This document shows positions 44,683 through 57,029 of a DNA stretch of 64,000 nucleotides, piece after piece. The notes beneath the pieces are model-generated. The model made no database searches, had not been told where the DNA came from, and saw nothing but the letters and a program-made list of their open reading frames with translations. Both the position numbers and the translations under genes were made by a program. Within the stretch, counting starts at the first letter, position 1; each line of letters starts with the position of its first letter. Source of the stretch: Annona cherimola (taxonomy: Eukaryota; Streptophyta; Magnoliopsida; Magnoliales; Annonaceae); the NCBI GenBank assembly GCA_030490835.1, contig CM059971.1, forward strand, positions 55,414,012-55,478,011, given 5' to 3'.

Positions 44683-45315
44683 GAAAAATTATACAGGGAA
44701 ATCAAATCTGAAAAAGGTCAAAATCACAAGTCAAGTCGACTCCGTGGGAGCCAAGTCGACTTCAGTGAAGTCGACTTGGGAAAGTGAAGTCGACTCCGCC
44801 TCTGAGGCGAAGTCGACTCCACGCGCGCGATCGTCCGCCTTCTCTCCTTTTTCTTTCCCTCTTCTTCTTCTTCCTCCCGTTTTCCCGCGCCTCTCTTCCT
44901 TTCTACGATTCCTCCCTCTTTCTTCTCTGAAACTCCATCTCCGGCGCATTCGGCCCACCATTCTTCTCCGACACCGTCTCTCTCCCTCTCTGCCTCAACC
45001 TCTCTTCCCTCACTAACTCAGCGTCTCTCCCTCTCTCTCTCATTCTCTGACCTTCTCTCATTCTCTCCCTCTCAATCTCTCTCTGCTTCAATCTTTTTGC
45101 CTCAGCCTCTCTCTCTCTTTCACTCCCTCTCAGTTTCTCTCTCATTTCACTTCTCTACCTCTCTTTCTCATTTTCTACCTCTCTTTCTCATTTTCTCCCT
45201 TTCAGTCTCACTTTCTATCTCTCACCTCCCTACTTCATCTCCTTTTCTCTGTCTATTTAATCTCTCTCTCTAAACCTCTCTATTTGTCCCTCTACCTCTC
45301 TAAATTCCAAAACCA
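44683..45315 (+). promoter_or_regulatory. E2 leader of the extra ORF
   Basis: Five GTCGAC palindromes lie within 83 bases (44735, 44755, 44770, 44789, 44812). A CT-rich tract of about 450 bases then runs to the ATG at 45316. It matches the E1 leader in position and composition despite sequence drift. Confidence 0.5.
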
Positions 45316-46945
45316 ATGGCTCCAAAGACTAGACCTCCCAAGTTAACTGTCTCAAAATCCTCTCTCAAACCTGTTCCCAGAAAGTCTATATCTCATACAT
45401 CTCATACCGAAGATGAAGTGCCTAGGAGACAACGTACTTCTTCGAAGCGAGCCCGAGAAGAACCATCCATCCACTTCCACTGGCCGCCGAGTGCGTTTTC
45501 AAACGGGAACTCCATCAACAACAGCTGGTCGTGAGGAACAACCCCAAACCTCGAAGAGCACTCAATCCGGAGCAAGAAGGAAAGGGAACATAGCTGGGAA
45601 AGCTCAAGTGCTGAAGATGCCGACTACGTATTTCAAAACTGAACTCCAGCACAGTCGGTTCTACAAACACTTCTACGAGCGGAAGGTATTCATTCTTAAA
45701 ATTATTGATTTCAAGTTTCTGAAAGATTATGGGTCAGATATAGAAGATCTATTGGAATTCCAAGGATGGACCAAGCTGCTAAAGGAAGATGAAAGAGTCT
45801 ATTCGGATCTAACCAGGATTTTCTATTATTTATGGGATGAGGAATATTATAGCAGTTTTGTAAAAGGAGTTAACATGTTCTTTGGAGTTGGAGTAACTCC
45901 AAATTTGGAAGGAGAAATGATCAACATCGGACAGATACTCGAGGTTCCGCATGAAGATGAGCCACTCCCTGCAGACCTCTCACTTGATCAGATATATAAT
46001 CAGCTCACTCGGAGCAATAAATATCATCCAGGGATCAAGTTTCTGCATTACATGGATCTGTCTCCAAGGCTACGGGTTCTACGTCTGTTGATAGCCCACT
46101 ACATCTACCCTAAGGGCGGAGGACGGAATCAACTAAACCCTCAAGAAGCTGGGATACTATGAAAAATCGTCAACAGGGTAAAAGTCAGTCTTCCCTGTTT
46201 GTTCATTGAAGCTCTCAGCTGTAGAAAGGACAATCCATGGGGAGTTCTACCCTACGGCACCTGGATCACGAAGATTCTTGAGCACTTTGAAGTGGATATT
46301 GAAGGCAAGCCCTTCGAAGTACTGAAATCCACTAACGCAATCAACAAGGCATTGATCCAGAGAATGAAGATCAATGTGCATGAACTCAGGGCCGAAGCGG
46401 AAGCTCCTAAAGAGGAAAGACGAGCACATACTGAGGGGGAGCAGCCTCCAGAAGCCCAACCGGCTCCTCCACAGGATATCCCTGAGGAGTCAGTCTCTCC
46501 CATGTCACTTGGATCCTTCTCTCCACGGGGATCAGCCATTCCAGATCCGGCACCTCAACCATCATCTCAGGAGATAACTCTACAGACCATTCGAGATGAA
46601 ATAGCTACCCTACGAGATGAAATGGGTCAACAGGAAAATAGAGTTACCAGTCTCATCTCTGGTGTCCTCACAGCCATCATGGACATGCATTCCCGACAAG
46701 ATCGTATCGATCGGGAAATGCGCACTATCCGGTACTATCTCGCATCTGGGCGTCATCGTAATCAGCCCATACCTGAACTAGATCCATTTGATTCCGGATC
46801 AGTTCATCGAGATCCAACCCCCGCACCTGTTTCCTCATTCTATTCATCAGCTCGTGTCCAACCCGTCAAACCCACTCAATCTTCATATCCCATTTTCAAA
46901 TTTCAATTCACCAAATCTTTGGTAATTGAGTCACATTTTGAGTGA
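45316..46945 (+). pseudogene. E2 extra ORF (env-like slot), broken
   Basis: Homologous to the intact E1 ORF at 26960-28567. It starts MAPKTRPPK, shifts frame near 45460 where CATC is duplicated, continues through YFKTELQHSRFYK, LRVLRLLIAHYIYPKG and AGIL, meets TGA at 46160 (Trp in E1), and continues to the stop at 46945. The compact domain between is well kept, more so than the low-complexity ends, which suggests past selection on it. Confidence 0.82.
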
Positions 46946-47206
46946 TTGACAAAAAGGGGGAGATAGGATAGGAGTTTTTGAGTACATAGCATAGGTTTTA
47001 GAGTATTTTTGGGTTGGGTAGCTTGTATCAGGTTTTCTTTTTGCTTTACATTGTAATATGTATGAATCATGATGATATGAAATATGTTTTATGCTCTAAT
47101 GTTTGTTTCATGCTCTGTTTGAAAGATATTTGATGTTCTGTTTTGGAAACTATATGAACGTGATTTTCTTGAAAAGTACAAATTCAAATTAGTTTTGTCA
47201 ATCATC

Positions 47207-47219
47207 AAAAAGGGGAGAT
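47207..47219 (+). other. E2 polypurine tract
   Basis: AAAAAGGGGAGAT immediately before the 3' LTR. Confidence 0.9.
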
Positions 47220-50200
47220 TGTTGGAAACAATAGTTAAAACAAAACAAAATTGACCAAAGCATAAGTTTTGATGATTAACAAATTCAAATTTGAGTATAA
47301 ATTGATTACTAATGAGTGTGATGAATGTCTTAAGTAATGAAAATCAGCCAAGTCGATTCCCAAGTCGTCTCGGACTTCGACTTAGGGTGAAGTCGATCTC
47401 GAAGTCGACTCCACATTCGACTTCAACATGTTCCTGATGGACAAATTAGAATTTGGAAGGTGAACAGCTGAAGTCGCAGTCGAAGTCGACTCCACTTGCG
47501 ACTTGGAAGCCAAGTCGCAGACGAAGTCGACTCCAGTATCGACTTGAAGATATACATTTCCTTCCAGCGTTGATTTTGAGACAGAACATTCCGAAGTCGC
47601 AGTTGATAGGTGCAAATTAATAACATATTCTGTGGACATTTTATACCAAGTTGGTAGGTAATTAATTAAAATTAATATGAAATTTGGTTTAAAATGTGAT
47701 TTTGCAACATTTGGGTATTAAATATTAATTTCAAGGAAGTTAAACAATTTTTATAATCTTTTGGCTTGAAATTACATTTTATTTGTTGCCATGAAATTAA
47801 ATAGGTTTTAAATAAATTTTATAAACCCACTAATTATTATTATTATTATTTTAAATTGCAGGGAAAATAGGTTTCATGAAGATGATCCTACATGGAAATC
47901 AAAGCAAGCAAATTCCATTGCAACCGTCCAAAGCCATTCATTTTCCAGCAGCATGCTCCAGCCATTAAATATGCTATCCACAAATCACGTGAATTCAGCA
48001 ATAGAAAATGCAGCGGAAATCTTTTTAATGGACCCCACTTGTAGCAATGCTGCCCATTCACGTGATGTATATGCAGTTCATCCATAAATTCTTGCACATG
48101 GACCCCACGAGCAGCTGCTGCCCACAATGCCCATTCACAAGGATTGCTTGGAATGCTGTGCTGGACGTTAATGATTTTTGTGGGGCCCACTTTATTGTAC
48201 GTGATCTACAATGATGGAGGGCTGAGATAAATTCACGGTTTGCAATTAAAAATTAGAGGCGGTGCTGATTTTCAAAGCTGCTTCAGATTAGACGGTGGAA
48301 ATCAATCAACCGTTCTTTATCATGCTTCAGTTTGGATGATGCAAATTCGGATGAATTGGACAGCATGATGGATGGCTTGGCTGTTTATTCAATTGTCAAA
48401 TGCAAGATTCACAGCTGCCCACCAAGCAATCCAATCATTTATTTAAAAAGGGGAGCAGCAATGCAAAGGCATATGGAACGTTAGTTAAAAATGGGCAGCG
48501 GTAATACATTCAATTTGATGGCCCACAAAATATTAGCAAAGCTGCTGATTAATCACGTGATTTGATGACCCACCAAGCAGCAAAAGATCACCACGTGATC
48601 AATGAATGCATGGACATGATCTTGATGATATGCAATGACGTGAAATAAGCAGAAATGCAACATGATAGCAGCAAGGCAATTTCACGTGAACCTGCATTGC
48701 TACCCATTGGCCCACCACTATCAGCAACAGCTGATCCATCACGTGAATTGGGCAGCAGCAAAAATTCCCATCACAAATAGCGTGAAATGCATTGAAGTAA
48801 TGGGCCCACTTATTCAGCTATAAAAGGGCATCGGGAGGCATGAAGCAGGAGGCAATGATATAGCACACACAAGATTTCACAGCAGACTTTTGGGAAGAGG
48901 GCATTCCGCAGCAGATTTTTGAGAAGAAAATTCCTGCAAAATATTTTAGCAGGAATTTTAGAAGAAGATTAGAGCAAAATTCTGAGAAAGAAAGAGAGCA
49001 AAAGCAAGGTGGAGAGCACGGGCAAAAGGCAGTCCGGCGAGTTGCATGGAGTAGCCGACACACCATCGGAGCTTCAAACCAATAAGCTTTTCTATCTTTT
49101 CCCTTTTTAATTTTTGTTATCTTGTTTAAGATGGGTTGTAATTTTAATTTTATTTTGAACTTAAACATGCTTGGCTAAATCCTAAATCTAGGGTTTAGGA
49201 TGTAGCAAGCGTACAATGCAATGTGGTGTGGATTTTTAATTTATTTATGATGGATATTTTTGTTAATTTAATATCTTGTGATTTTTATGTTTGCTTTGTA
49301 CACGGGCCCGTACTTTTGCATGATTCCATATATTAGGTGATGGAACCGAAAGGTGGAAATCTAATATACGAAAATTAAGATATTAAACCTGGAAATCTAA
49401 GACCATGAAAATAGGCATGATAACCTTGAAAAATTACATGAACGAACCACAGAACTTAATGGATTCTAATTAACTTAATCCCATGAGAATAGGTGGTTAA
49501 GAAAATTAGGGTACACCTTGTAGGTTTCGAGAGAAGGTGCAAGGATAAATTAGGGTTTGTTCTTCTTTAACAAACAATATCCAAATTAAATAATTATATC
49601 ACTACCTGTTGCAAAATATGCATGTGAAATCCTAGACCCTAGGTATTTCCACTTTCGCTTTCTCTTCTCATTTTTAATTTGCACTTCTTCCCATTTTATT
49701 TATTTTCTTTCCCTTTTATTTACTGCATTTTCTCCCTACTTTTCTGTTTTATTTGCTATATTCTCTCTATATCCAACACGAAAGCGTTTAAAAGTAAAAT
49801 TTATAGTCCTGAATTCCCTGTGGATCGATAATTTAAATACTACAATCTACGACCCGTGCACTTGCGGTAAGATTTCGAACAGCAGTCGAAGTCGACTCCA
49901 GCATGCGACTTGGGCGAAGTCACAGACGAAGTCGGCCCCAAGATCGACTTGAGTTTCTCAAGTTCAAATCAAAGGTTCAAGCTCATTTCAAGATGAAGAC
50001 AACTCAAGATATGAAGACTAATACAGATTTAAAGCAAGCAAGGTGCATGAATTCATTCCAAATCAAAGAAGATTTGACCATACAAATTTTCAAGTTCTAC
50101 AAGAATCACAAGGTTTGCAAGATTTGAAGCCAATCCAGAATGAAAATAATGTTTCTATTATTGAAGGAAAGTAGCTAAGCAAACAAGAGGTGAATCAACA

Positions 50201-51134
50201 AGGATCAAACTGTTTTGGCACAAAAACTGGTCAAGTCGCACCCCAAGTCGACTCCAAGATCGACTTGAGGCCAAGTCTGAAACCAAGTCGACCCAGAACT
50301 CAGACTTGGAAACTGAAGAGCTGCCGAAGTCGCACACGAAGTCGACTCCAGCATGCAACTTGGGCGAAGTAGCAGACGAAGTCAACTCTACCTGCGACTT
50401 GGGAAAGTAACGTTCGAATTTTTGAACGTTGGAACATTTATTGCGCGCCAACCACTTGTATAACGTTCAAAATCTTCCCTCCTCTATAAATAGACACTCA
50501 AGAAAACGTGGTTAGATACAAGACAGAGTCTAAAGAGATGAAAGAAGTGCAAGCAAGAGTTCTTATTTGCTTTTCTCTAAATTTGAGTGATCTATACACT
50601 TTCAAAGGAAGAACAAGCTTCAAGTTGCGATTTGCTTGAACAAAACACAATCGGTCGCTTCTACAGATTCTTCCTCAAGCTGAAACTTGCTACACAACTT
50701 AGTAAAGTGTAGATCTTCTTTATTTTCACATTGTTGTTTGTTTTGGTACTTGGTTTGAGTTTAGTGTTTCAAACCAAGACGTTGCAAGTAGAGTTGTGAT
50801 TGGAGTGTAACTCATCATCTACTTGTGTTGATTGTATATGCCCCCTAGAGCTAGAATCTAGAAGAGAGCGGAGACTCTAATTGTAATCGCGGAATACATA
50901 GTGGAACCCAAGTCACAACGGTGTGTGAGCTTGGAAGAGTGGAGTAGGGAAAGGTTACCCGAACCACTATAAATCTTGTCTACTGCTTTTCTTTATTGCT
51001 TTCATTATCTTATTGCTCTCTATTTGTTACAATCTAGGGGATTGAAATTTTTAAGCTTTGATTTACCAAAGAAGTTTTTAAGAACTCAATTCACCCCTCC
51101 CCTCTTGGGTTTTGCCATAAACTCGGGACCAACA
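47220..51134 (+). repeat. E2 3' LTR, interrupted
   Basis: LTR sequence spans 47220-47603 and 49882-51134, about 1632 bp without the insert, against 1629 bp for the 5' LTR. TATA box TATAAATAG is at 50485-50493. Confidence 0.93.
47604..49881 (+). mobile_element. Solo LTR nested in the E2 3' LTR, G-box-rich
   Basis: TG...CA termini (TGATAGGTGC to TTTCGAACA) with the 5-bp duplication GCAGT on both sides (47599-47603 and 49882-49886). The uninterrupted site is seen in the E2 5' LTR. TATA box CTATAAAAGGG is at 48819-48829. U3 carries six CACGTG palindromes (47986, 48059, 48554, 48592, 48683, 48740) and several GGNCCCAC motifs. The end CCGTGCACTTGCGGTAAG resembles plant Ty3/gypsy LTR ends. No internal region remains, so it arose by LTR-LTR recombination after insertion. 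No ORF is supported. Confidence 0.85.
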
Positions 51135-51660
51135 TCTAACAGGATTTAACGACATCTAACAACATCTAATTTTTGATATTAATAAGTTAATCCTAATTTA
51201 ACACTTGTAATATGATCCTAAGCCTCTTATAAGGTCATTTATACCTTAATTACAGAATTTCAAACTCGGATATAAGATTTAATGAAATTCACCTTAATCT
51301 AATGATATCTAACAACATCTAACTGTTTCTAACAGCATCTAACGACATCTAATAGCATCCAACGATGTCTACCAGCATCTAACCGGATCTAACGATATCT
51401 AACAGCATCTAACTTTTGATATTAATAAGTTAATTATAATTTAACACCTGTAATATGATTCTAAGCCCCTTTTAAGGTCATTTATACTTTAATTACATAA
51501 TTTAAAACCTAGATAATATGATTTAATGAAATTTATCCAATCTAACAGCATCTAACAATATCTAACCGTATCCAATAGCATCTAATGACATCCAACAGAA
51601 TTTAATAGCATCTAACAACATTTAACAGGATCTAACAACATCTAATTTTAATATTTTGAA
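51135..51660. repeat. Composite minisatellite, right part
   Basis: Continuation of the array at 37680-38391: ACATCTAACGA-type units and the spacer block near 51165 and 51411. A short final burst lies at 52250-52300 (GATCTAAC units). Confidence 0.85.
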
Positions 51661-54600
51661 AATATTTTACATAATTTGTGTATTTTGCAAAAGATATATA
51701 CTTAATCATTTATTTCAGAACTATGCAAACTTTTAAATAATTTTAAAACTAAATAAATATACAAAGTTATAATTAAAAATAATAACTAATTTAAATTAAA
51801 TGAAATAGAAATTTAAGTAAATATATAAAATTGTAATAATTATTATATATATGACTTTTTAAAACTAAAATTGTAATAAATTATATTTATTTAAATTATA
51901 TATAACTGTAATTTACATTTAATATATTAATATATGTTACTTTTTGGGATTAGTTAGATAATAAATTTAGTAAATAACTATATTTAATAGAAATTTATAA
52001 TAAAATTTATTAAAATTATAAAATAATATTATTATAGTTTATATTACAAATTTAACGTATTAATATACTAATTGTGATTTATTGTTACTAGAATTAATAA
52101 ATTTAAAATAAAAATAAAAATTTATTTACTTCAAGTGAAATCAATGTAAAATTATCAATTTAATAAATATTTACATTGAATAAAAAAATTTATAAAAATT
52201 TTCATGTTATAGAACACTTCTAAATAAAGTCCAATCAAATTTAAAGTCCAATGACATCTAACGAGATCTAACCCGATCTAACTAAATCTAACCGACCTAA
52301 TTGGATTTAAATTAAATGCATTAAAATTTTAAATAAAATTAAATGTTTCACTTCAATTTAAATGTTCAATTTATAACATTATTTAATATACAGTACATAT
52401 TATGAAAATTTTCAACTAGAATTTTACAATTATTCTTTAAAATTAACTTATTATATAAATATTGTGTCTTTGAAAATACGTTATTATATAAAAAATACCT
52501 ATGTAAACATCTTCTACACAACTAGATGAAATTAATTTTCTCTTTCAAAAACATATCAACTATTGAATTTTGTTTTAAAAGTAAATTATTATTTTGATTA
52601 AATACATATTAGGGATTTTAAATTTATACAAATATGTAGTGATTAATATTTTAAATTTCTTATTATGAGGTCTTATATATAACAGATCTACAATTTTGTA
52701 TAGATTATAACATGATAGTGAATTTTTAACTTTAAATCGTAATTAAGTATTATAATTAAATAATAAATTTTAAACATATCAACTTTTAAATTTTATTTTA
52801 AATGTTATTTTAAATGTAAAATAAATGTAGAAATTAATTTAAATTAAATTAAAATCAAATTAATTAAACAGAATATTTATAAAATAAAAACATTTTTAAA
52901 TTTAAAAATAAAAATTTTATTTTAAAATTTATCTAAAAATACAATAAAAAATAATCTTAATTAAATATTAACTCTATAAAATGATTATCTTCTTCAAATT
53001 AATTTTATATCATCATTAATTATGTTAAGTCTGCATAAAATTTTGGGGATAAAAAATTATGCATGTTAAAATATTAAATTAAAGAAATATAAATATTTAG
53101 TTAAATTTAGATAAATACCATACATAAAAATAATTAATTAAATAAAAGTAAAAAATTATTTCAATTAAAATAAATATTGAATCAATTTTTATTTCAACAT
53201 AAAAACTTTTCATGCAAAATCAAAAGCAAAATTTATAAATATAATTAAATAATTCGTTTTCGTTTCAACATAAAATACTTTTCATGCAAAATCAAAAACA
53301 AAATTTATAAGTGAATATAAATTAAATAATTCATTTTAAATAAAATTAAATAATTTATTTTAAATAAGTTTGAAATAAGTTATACCCATTTTTACTAAAA
53401 AATGCTTCAATTTATATTAAACTATTTTGTAGACTCTACACATATTAATTATATTGAGCTCTGAATGCACTTTGAATTAGCTAATTTCTTATCCTTCAAA
53501 GTGAATAAGTTGTTACATTTCTATATTATAAATTAAAAAATATTAAAATTATCTTAAATAATGTATTCTATATTTTTATTAAATAAAATTTGAAAATATA
53601 TTAATGATTAAAACTTATTTTTTAAAAATTAGTAACATTTATTATATCATATAAATGTATAATTTAAAATCTATATGCAAGTCATAAATTCAATGTTGAT
53701 AAGGGCCTTACCTAATATCAATCCACAAATATCTAACTAATTTTTTGTCACCAAACTTTTATTTATTTATTTTTATGTATTAGGCGTGAATTAAAACAAT
53801 TTTCTATCTAATATTAAAAAATAAGTAATAGGCATGAATTAAAATAATTAGCAATCTAATATTAAAAAATGAGCTATAGGCATGAATTAAAATAATGGGC
53901 TATCTAATATTAAAATAATGAGCTACGGTGAGAAATATATGAGTTATTATTACTTCTTTTTTTTCTTTGTGTAATAAAAAAATCTTGATACCGCCTATGC
54001 TGTTCCGGTGGAAAGTAAATGTACCTTAAATTTCAATTTAAAATTAATAAATATTTTAAAAATTATTATTTTTAATTAAATTAAAGATCAATTCCATTAA
54101 TATTTAGATATTAGTAAATAATATTTTAAATTTTTTATTATTTGGTTTTAAGTATAATAGATTTATAATTTTGTATATTTGCATTTTTCATACATATAAT
54201 TTCAATTTTCAGAATAAATTATATAACTTTGTGTATTTTGCAAAAGATATAAATTTACTAATTCATTTTAGAAATATGCAAACCATGATTTTCAAATCAA
54301 GTATTTATCTACAGTATAATTGTCAATATATAAACATGCACTCAAACATAAAATTGAATGATATAAAATAAAATAATTACTTTTTTAAAAAAAATAAAAA
54401 TTATAACCGATATATCCATAAAATCTTAACAAAGTGGTATGTTTTTAGGTAAATGAGGGTCACAAAAATTTGATAATTTTCAAAAAATATATAGGATGAT
54501 CCTTGAATTAAATAAAAATAGGGTAAAATAATGAAAATAAAACAAAAATACAAGTGAAAATAATGAAAGTGAAATAAAAATAAATATTAAATTGAATTTA

Positions 54601-55187
54601 ATTAAAAATTAAATTAGTTAATTATATGTCCCAAAACTATAATTTAAAATTAAATTATTTTTTTAATATTTAAATGTTAAAATTAAATAATTCTTTTATA
54701 GTCCTCATCAATATAATCTTTATAAAAATATAAAATCTTTGTTTTAATTTTAAATTTAAAAATTAAATTAAATTTTAAATGTTCATATTCTATTGCTGTT
54801 AATTTGTGGGTTATATTTGCATGAAAATTTTTAATAATAAAAATTATACAAACTAAAAATAACAAATTAAATATTTTTAGACTAAAATTAAAGTTAAAAA
54901 TAGCTTTTATATATTGATTTAATTATTAAATATTTTAAAATCAATTGGGGCTAACATTTTAGACATGTTAAGTGGTTTAAATCAATTGAGTTGCATTTGC
55001 TAAAATTTATGATGCATTTCGCAATATTGTTTCTTCAAAATATGGGATGGAAAAGAGATTATATTATTATTTCAAAATCAAATTTCATGATAGAATTAAC
55101 TAAGTTTAAAATTGCAAATCAATAACATAAAATTATTCTTTGAAATGATGGCACCATATTTCGTGACAAATTTAATTAGGTTTAAAA
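51661..55187. other. Very AT-rich block, no gene
   Basis: About 3.5 kb, mostly A and T by eye, without convincing ORFs. Local tandem duplications are the only structure: about 70-80 bp twice near 53190-53340 (CATAAAA-CTTTTCATGCAAAATC) and about 50 bp three times at 53781-53930. Confidence 0.6.
53781..53930. repeat. Tandem repeat, about 50 bp x 3
   Basis: Unit GGCATGAATTAAAATAAT then CTATCTAATATTAAAAAATG, three successive copies. Confidence 0.7.
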
Positions 55188-55688
55188 TTATCGCTCAACA
55201 TGCAATATGATTTTAACAACAAAATTAAATTTATACCTATTAAATAAAATCAAAATCAAAATCAAAATTATCTGGTGTTGGCACGTTAACATGTTGGAAA
55301 TAAAATTACGACTGTAATTAATTGCTAAAATTATGCAAATATACGTTGCCTGGGCATGATTTCCTGTGGACCATTGGAGCATACAAAGTTGGTGCTCCAT
55401 CTTCTTCAAGTGACGTAAGGCATGGGTGTCGTCTAATAGCTCACTACCGGTGTTGTCCTTTGGGTGATCTAAACTGATCAAGCGAACATCGGAAACATGA
55501 CATAATAGAAAAACCCCAAATCCCATAGTTGGCAGCACTCTTCTAAATTCGGCACCCTTTAAATCCGTCAAACTGACATTATAGATCCGGCACCGATGAC
55601 CATCGAGCTCCAGATCTGAGTCGTCTATTTGATCTATAGTGATAATACTGCAACAACTCATCCTCTTTCTTCCAAATACCACAGACAT
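55188..55688 (-). CDS. Hypothetical protein, possible exon
   Basis: An open frame of 166 codons from ATG at 55688. The first 115 or so residues have balanced composition (IDQIDDSDLELDGHRCR, LISLDHPKDNTG, LRHLKKMEHQLCMLQW), whereas the last 50 are Ile/Leu/Asn-rich like the surrounding AT-rich DNA. The frame may therefore be an exon read into an intron near 55345, where CCCAG is followed by GC rather than GT. The GC-richer sequence continues upstream to 56300. I recognise no family and see no partner exon. Confidence 0.3.
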   Translation of the reverse strand: MSVVFGRKRMSCCSIITIDQIDDSDLELDGHRCRIYNVSLTDLKGAEFRRVLPTMGFGVFLLCHVSDVRLISLDHPKDNTGSELLDDTHALRHLKKMEHQLCMLQWSTGNHAQATYICIILAINYSRNFISNMLTCQHQIILILILILFNRYKFNFVVKIILHVER

Positions 55689-55823
55689 CTTCCTCCATTA
55701 ATTCCAACATCAATAGTCATTTCTTCCTCTGTCGCGGCAACAGAAATGGATCTTCCTCATGGATTTTTCCGCAGCCTTTTCCTCTTCAAATTAGGCATCT
55801 CAGATCTGGGGCCAATGAAATGA

Positions 55824-57029
55824 ATCCCATCTCTAGACGCACCAAGCGGCCATCATATTTTTGCAATCCTCGTTTCAGATTTGCATCCATGAATGCTAAC
55901 CGAATTCCTTAGTCTCTTTCATCTTGCCTGCCGCCATGCTCAATATAACCCCTTCCATTGTTTGCAGGTCTAGCAAAGAAACCATAGAGAAAGAAGATGA
56001 GGGACGATGAAAGAGAGCAGAGGTGCGAGTAAGATGCATGAATCTGATGCGCCTCTCTCGACTTTTTGAACTTCCGAAACTGCCCAGACATATCCTAGCC
56101 ATCCACCATAAATGAATGGTAACGATGCAGCTTTCTGCCAGGAAAATGCGGGGCACGCTTCCCATGGGTTGGCTCCCATTTGCCTCCTCACATCAGGTCC
56201 CATTAGCAGAAATTGTGGTTGCGGCTTTAGCAGTTCTCCGGTGTTTTCGCTTTCTACCAGCTTGAAACCATGAAGGCCTTGCACAGGCATGGGTGCATGC
56301 TTAAGCTTTGCTCGTCTTCGTTTTTGAAATCACCAGGAGGTCGTTCGTCTCTCAGAGCACACTGTTGCTTCCTCATTTGGCTTCTCTTTTGTTTTTACTT
56401 GCGTTGCTAATTTTGCAGGCGTCCGTCCTACTTCCATGCCGCGCCTGCGCTCCTTCGGAGTCATGAGGAAACGACTATTTCAAATGGTTTTTCCGAAAAA
56501 TAGATGTGTCCGACCAACTACAGCTCTGTCCTTCAAAGCTGCGAGGCTTTGGAAGAGCTCAAGCAAATCCGTGCTGTTGCTTTGACCTCGGTCAGTTGGC
56601 AGCATCTTGGCAGATTTGCTCTTGCTGTGGCATCGCAGTTTCATCCTACCTGCCACGGACAAATTTTTTTGGGTCTATCTATTTTGGGCATAATTATTTA
56701 TTTTTTTAAGCCGTTTTTTTTTAAAAAAATTTTGTTTCCACCGTTAGAGATGAAACCGGCCAACGCCATTGCTTGGTTGTCTTCCTCACGGCACCTTCTG
56801 CACACATTTCTTTTCTTCTTTTTCTTTCTTTTTTTTAGCCTATTCATAGCATATCCTGACATAAGATTAGGCAAAGGCTATGGCCGACTCCGGAAGCAGG
56901 TGCTCCATTACGATTCCTTGGGATTGCTGCTGCCATTTCGATTAATTGGCACTATTGTGCTTCTTTTCTCTTCCAATTTTCTTTCTTTCTTTCTTGCCTT
57001 TTTTTAATTTGCATTTTACAATCCTTTGT
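55824..57029. other. GC-richer stretch with short ORFs, unassigned
   Basis: Overlapping minus-strand ORFs at 55896-56290 include a protein-like start (MPVQGLHGFKLVESENTG, PQFLLMGPDVRRQ), which may be a decayed exon of the same locus as 55188-55688. The plus-strand ORF at 56504-57007 is dominated by Phe/Leu from T-runs and is probably chance. No splice or promoter signal decides between them. Confidence 0.3.

Larger units (their letters stand above)
38392..51134 (+). mobile_element. E2: older Sirevirus-like copia element with nested solo LTR
   Basis: A plus-strand element of the E1 family with target duplication TCTAA (38387-38391 and 51135-51139). Order: 5' LTR, primer site, gag, protease, integrase remnant, RT, RNase H, palindrome and pyrimidine leader, extra ORF, polypurine tract, 3' LTR. 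The 12.7-kb length includes a 2278-bp solo LTR in the 3' LTR. Stops, frameshifts and a deletion of the integrase core make it non-autonomous. Several stops are G-to-A or C-to-T changes at Trp or Arg codons, typical of a methylated dead copy. Confidence 0.95.

Noticed and set aside
47604..49881. ORFs at 47888-48190 and 48818-49168 as genes
   Set aside because: They fall inside a solo LTR across its U3 and TATA region and show no protein family features.
56504..57007. 167-residue plus-strand ORF with hydrophobic segments
   Set aside because: Hydrophobicity comes from T-runs; no conserved pattern, promoter or splice signals.
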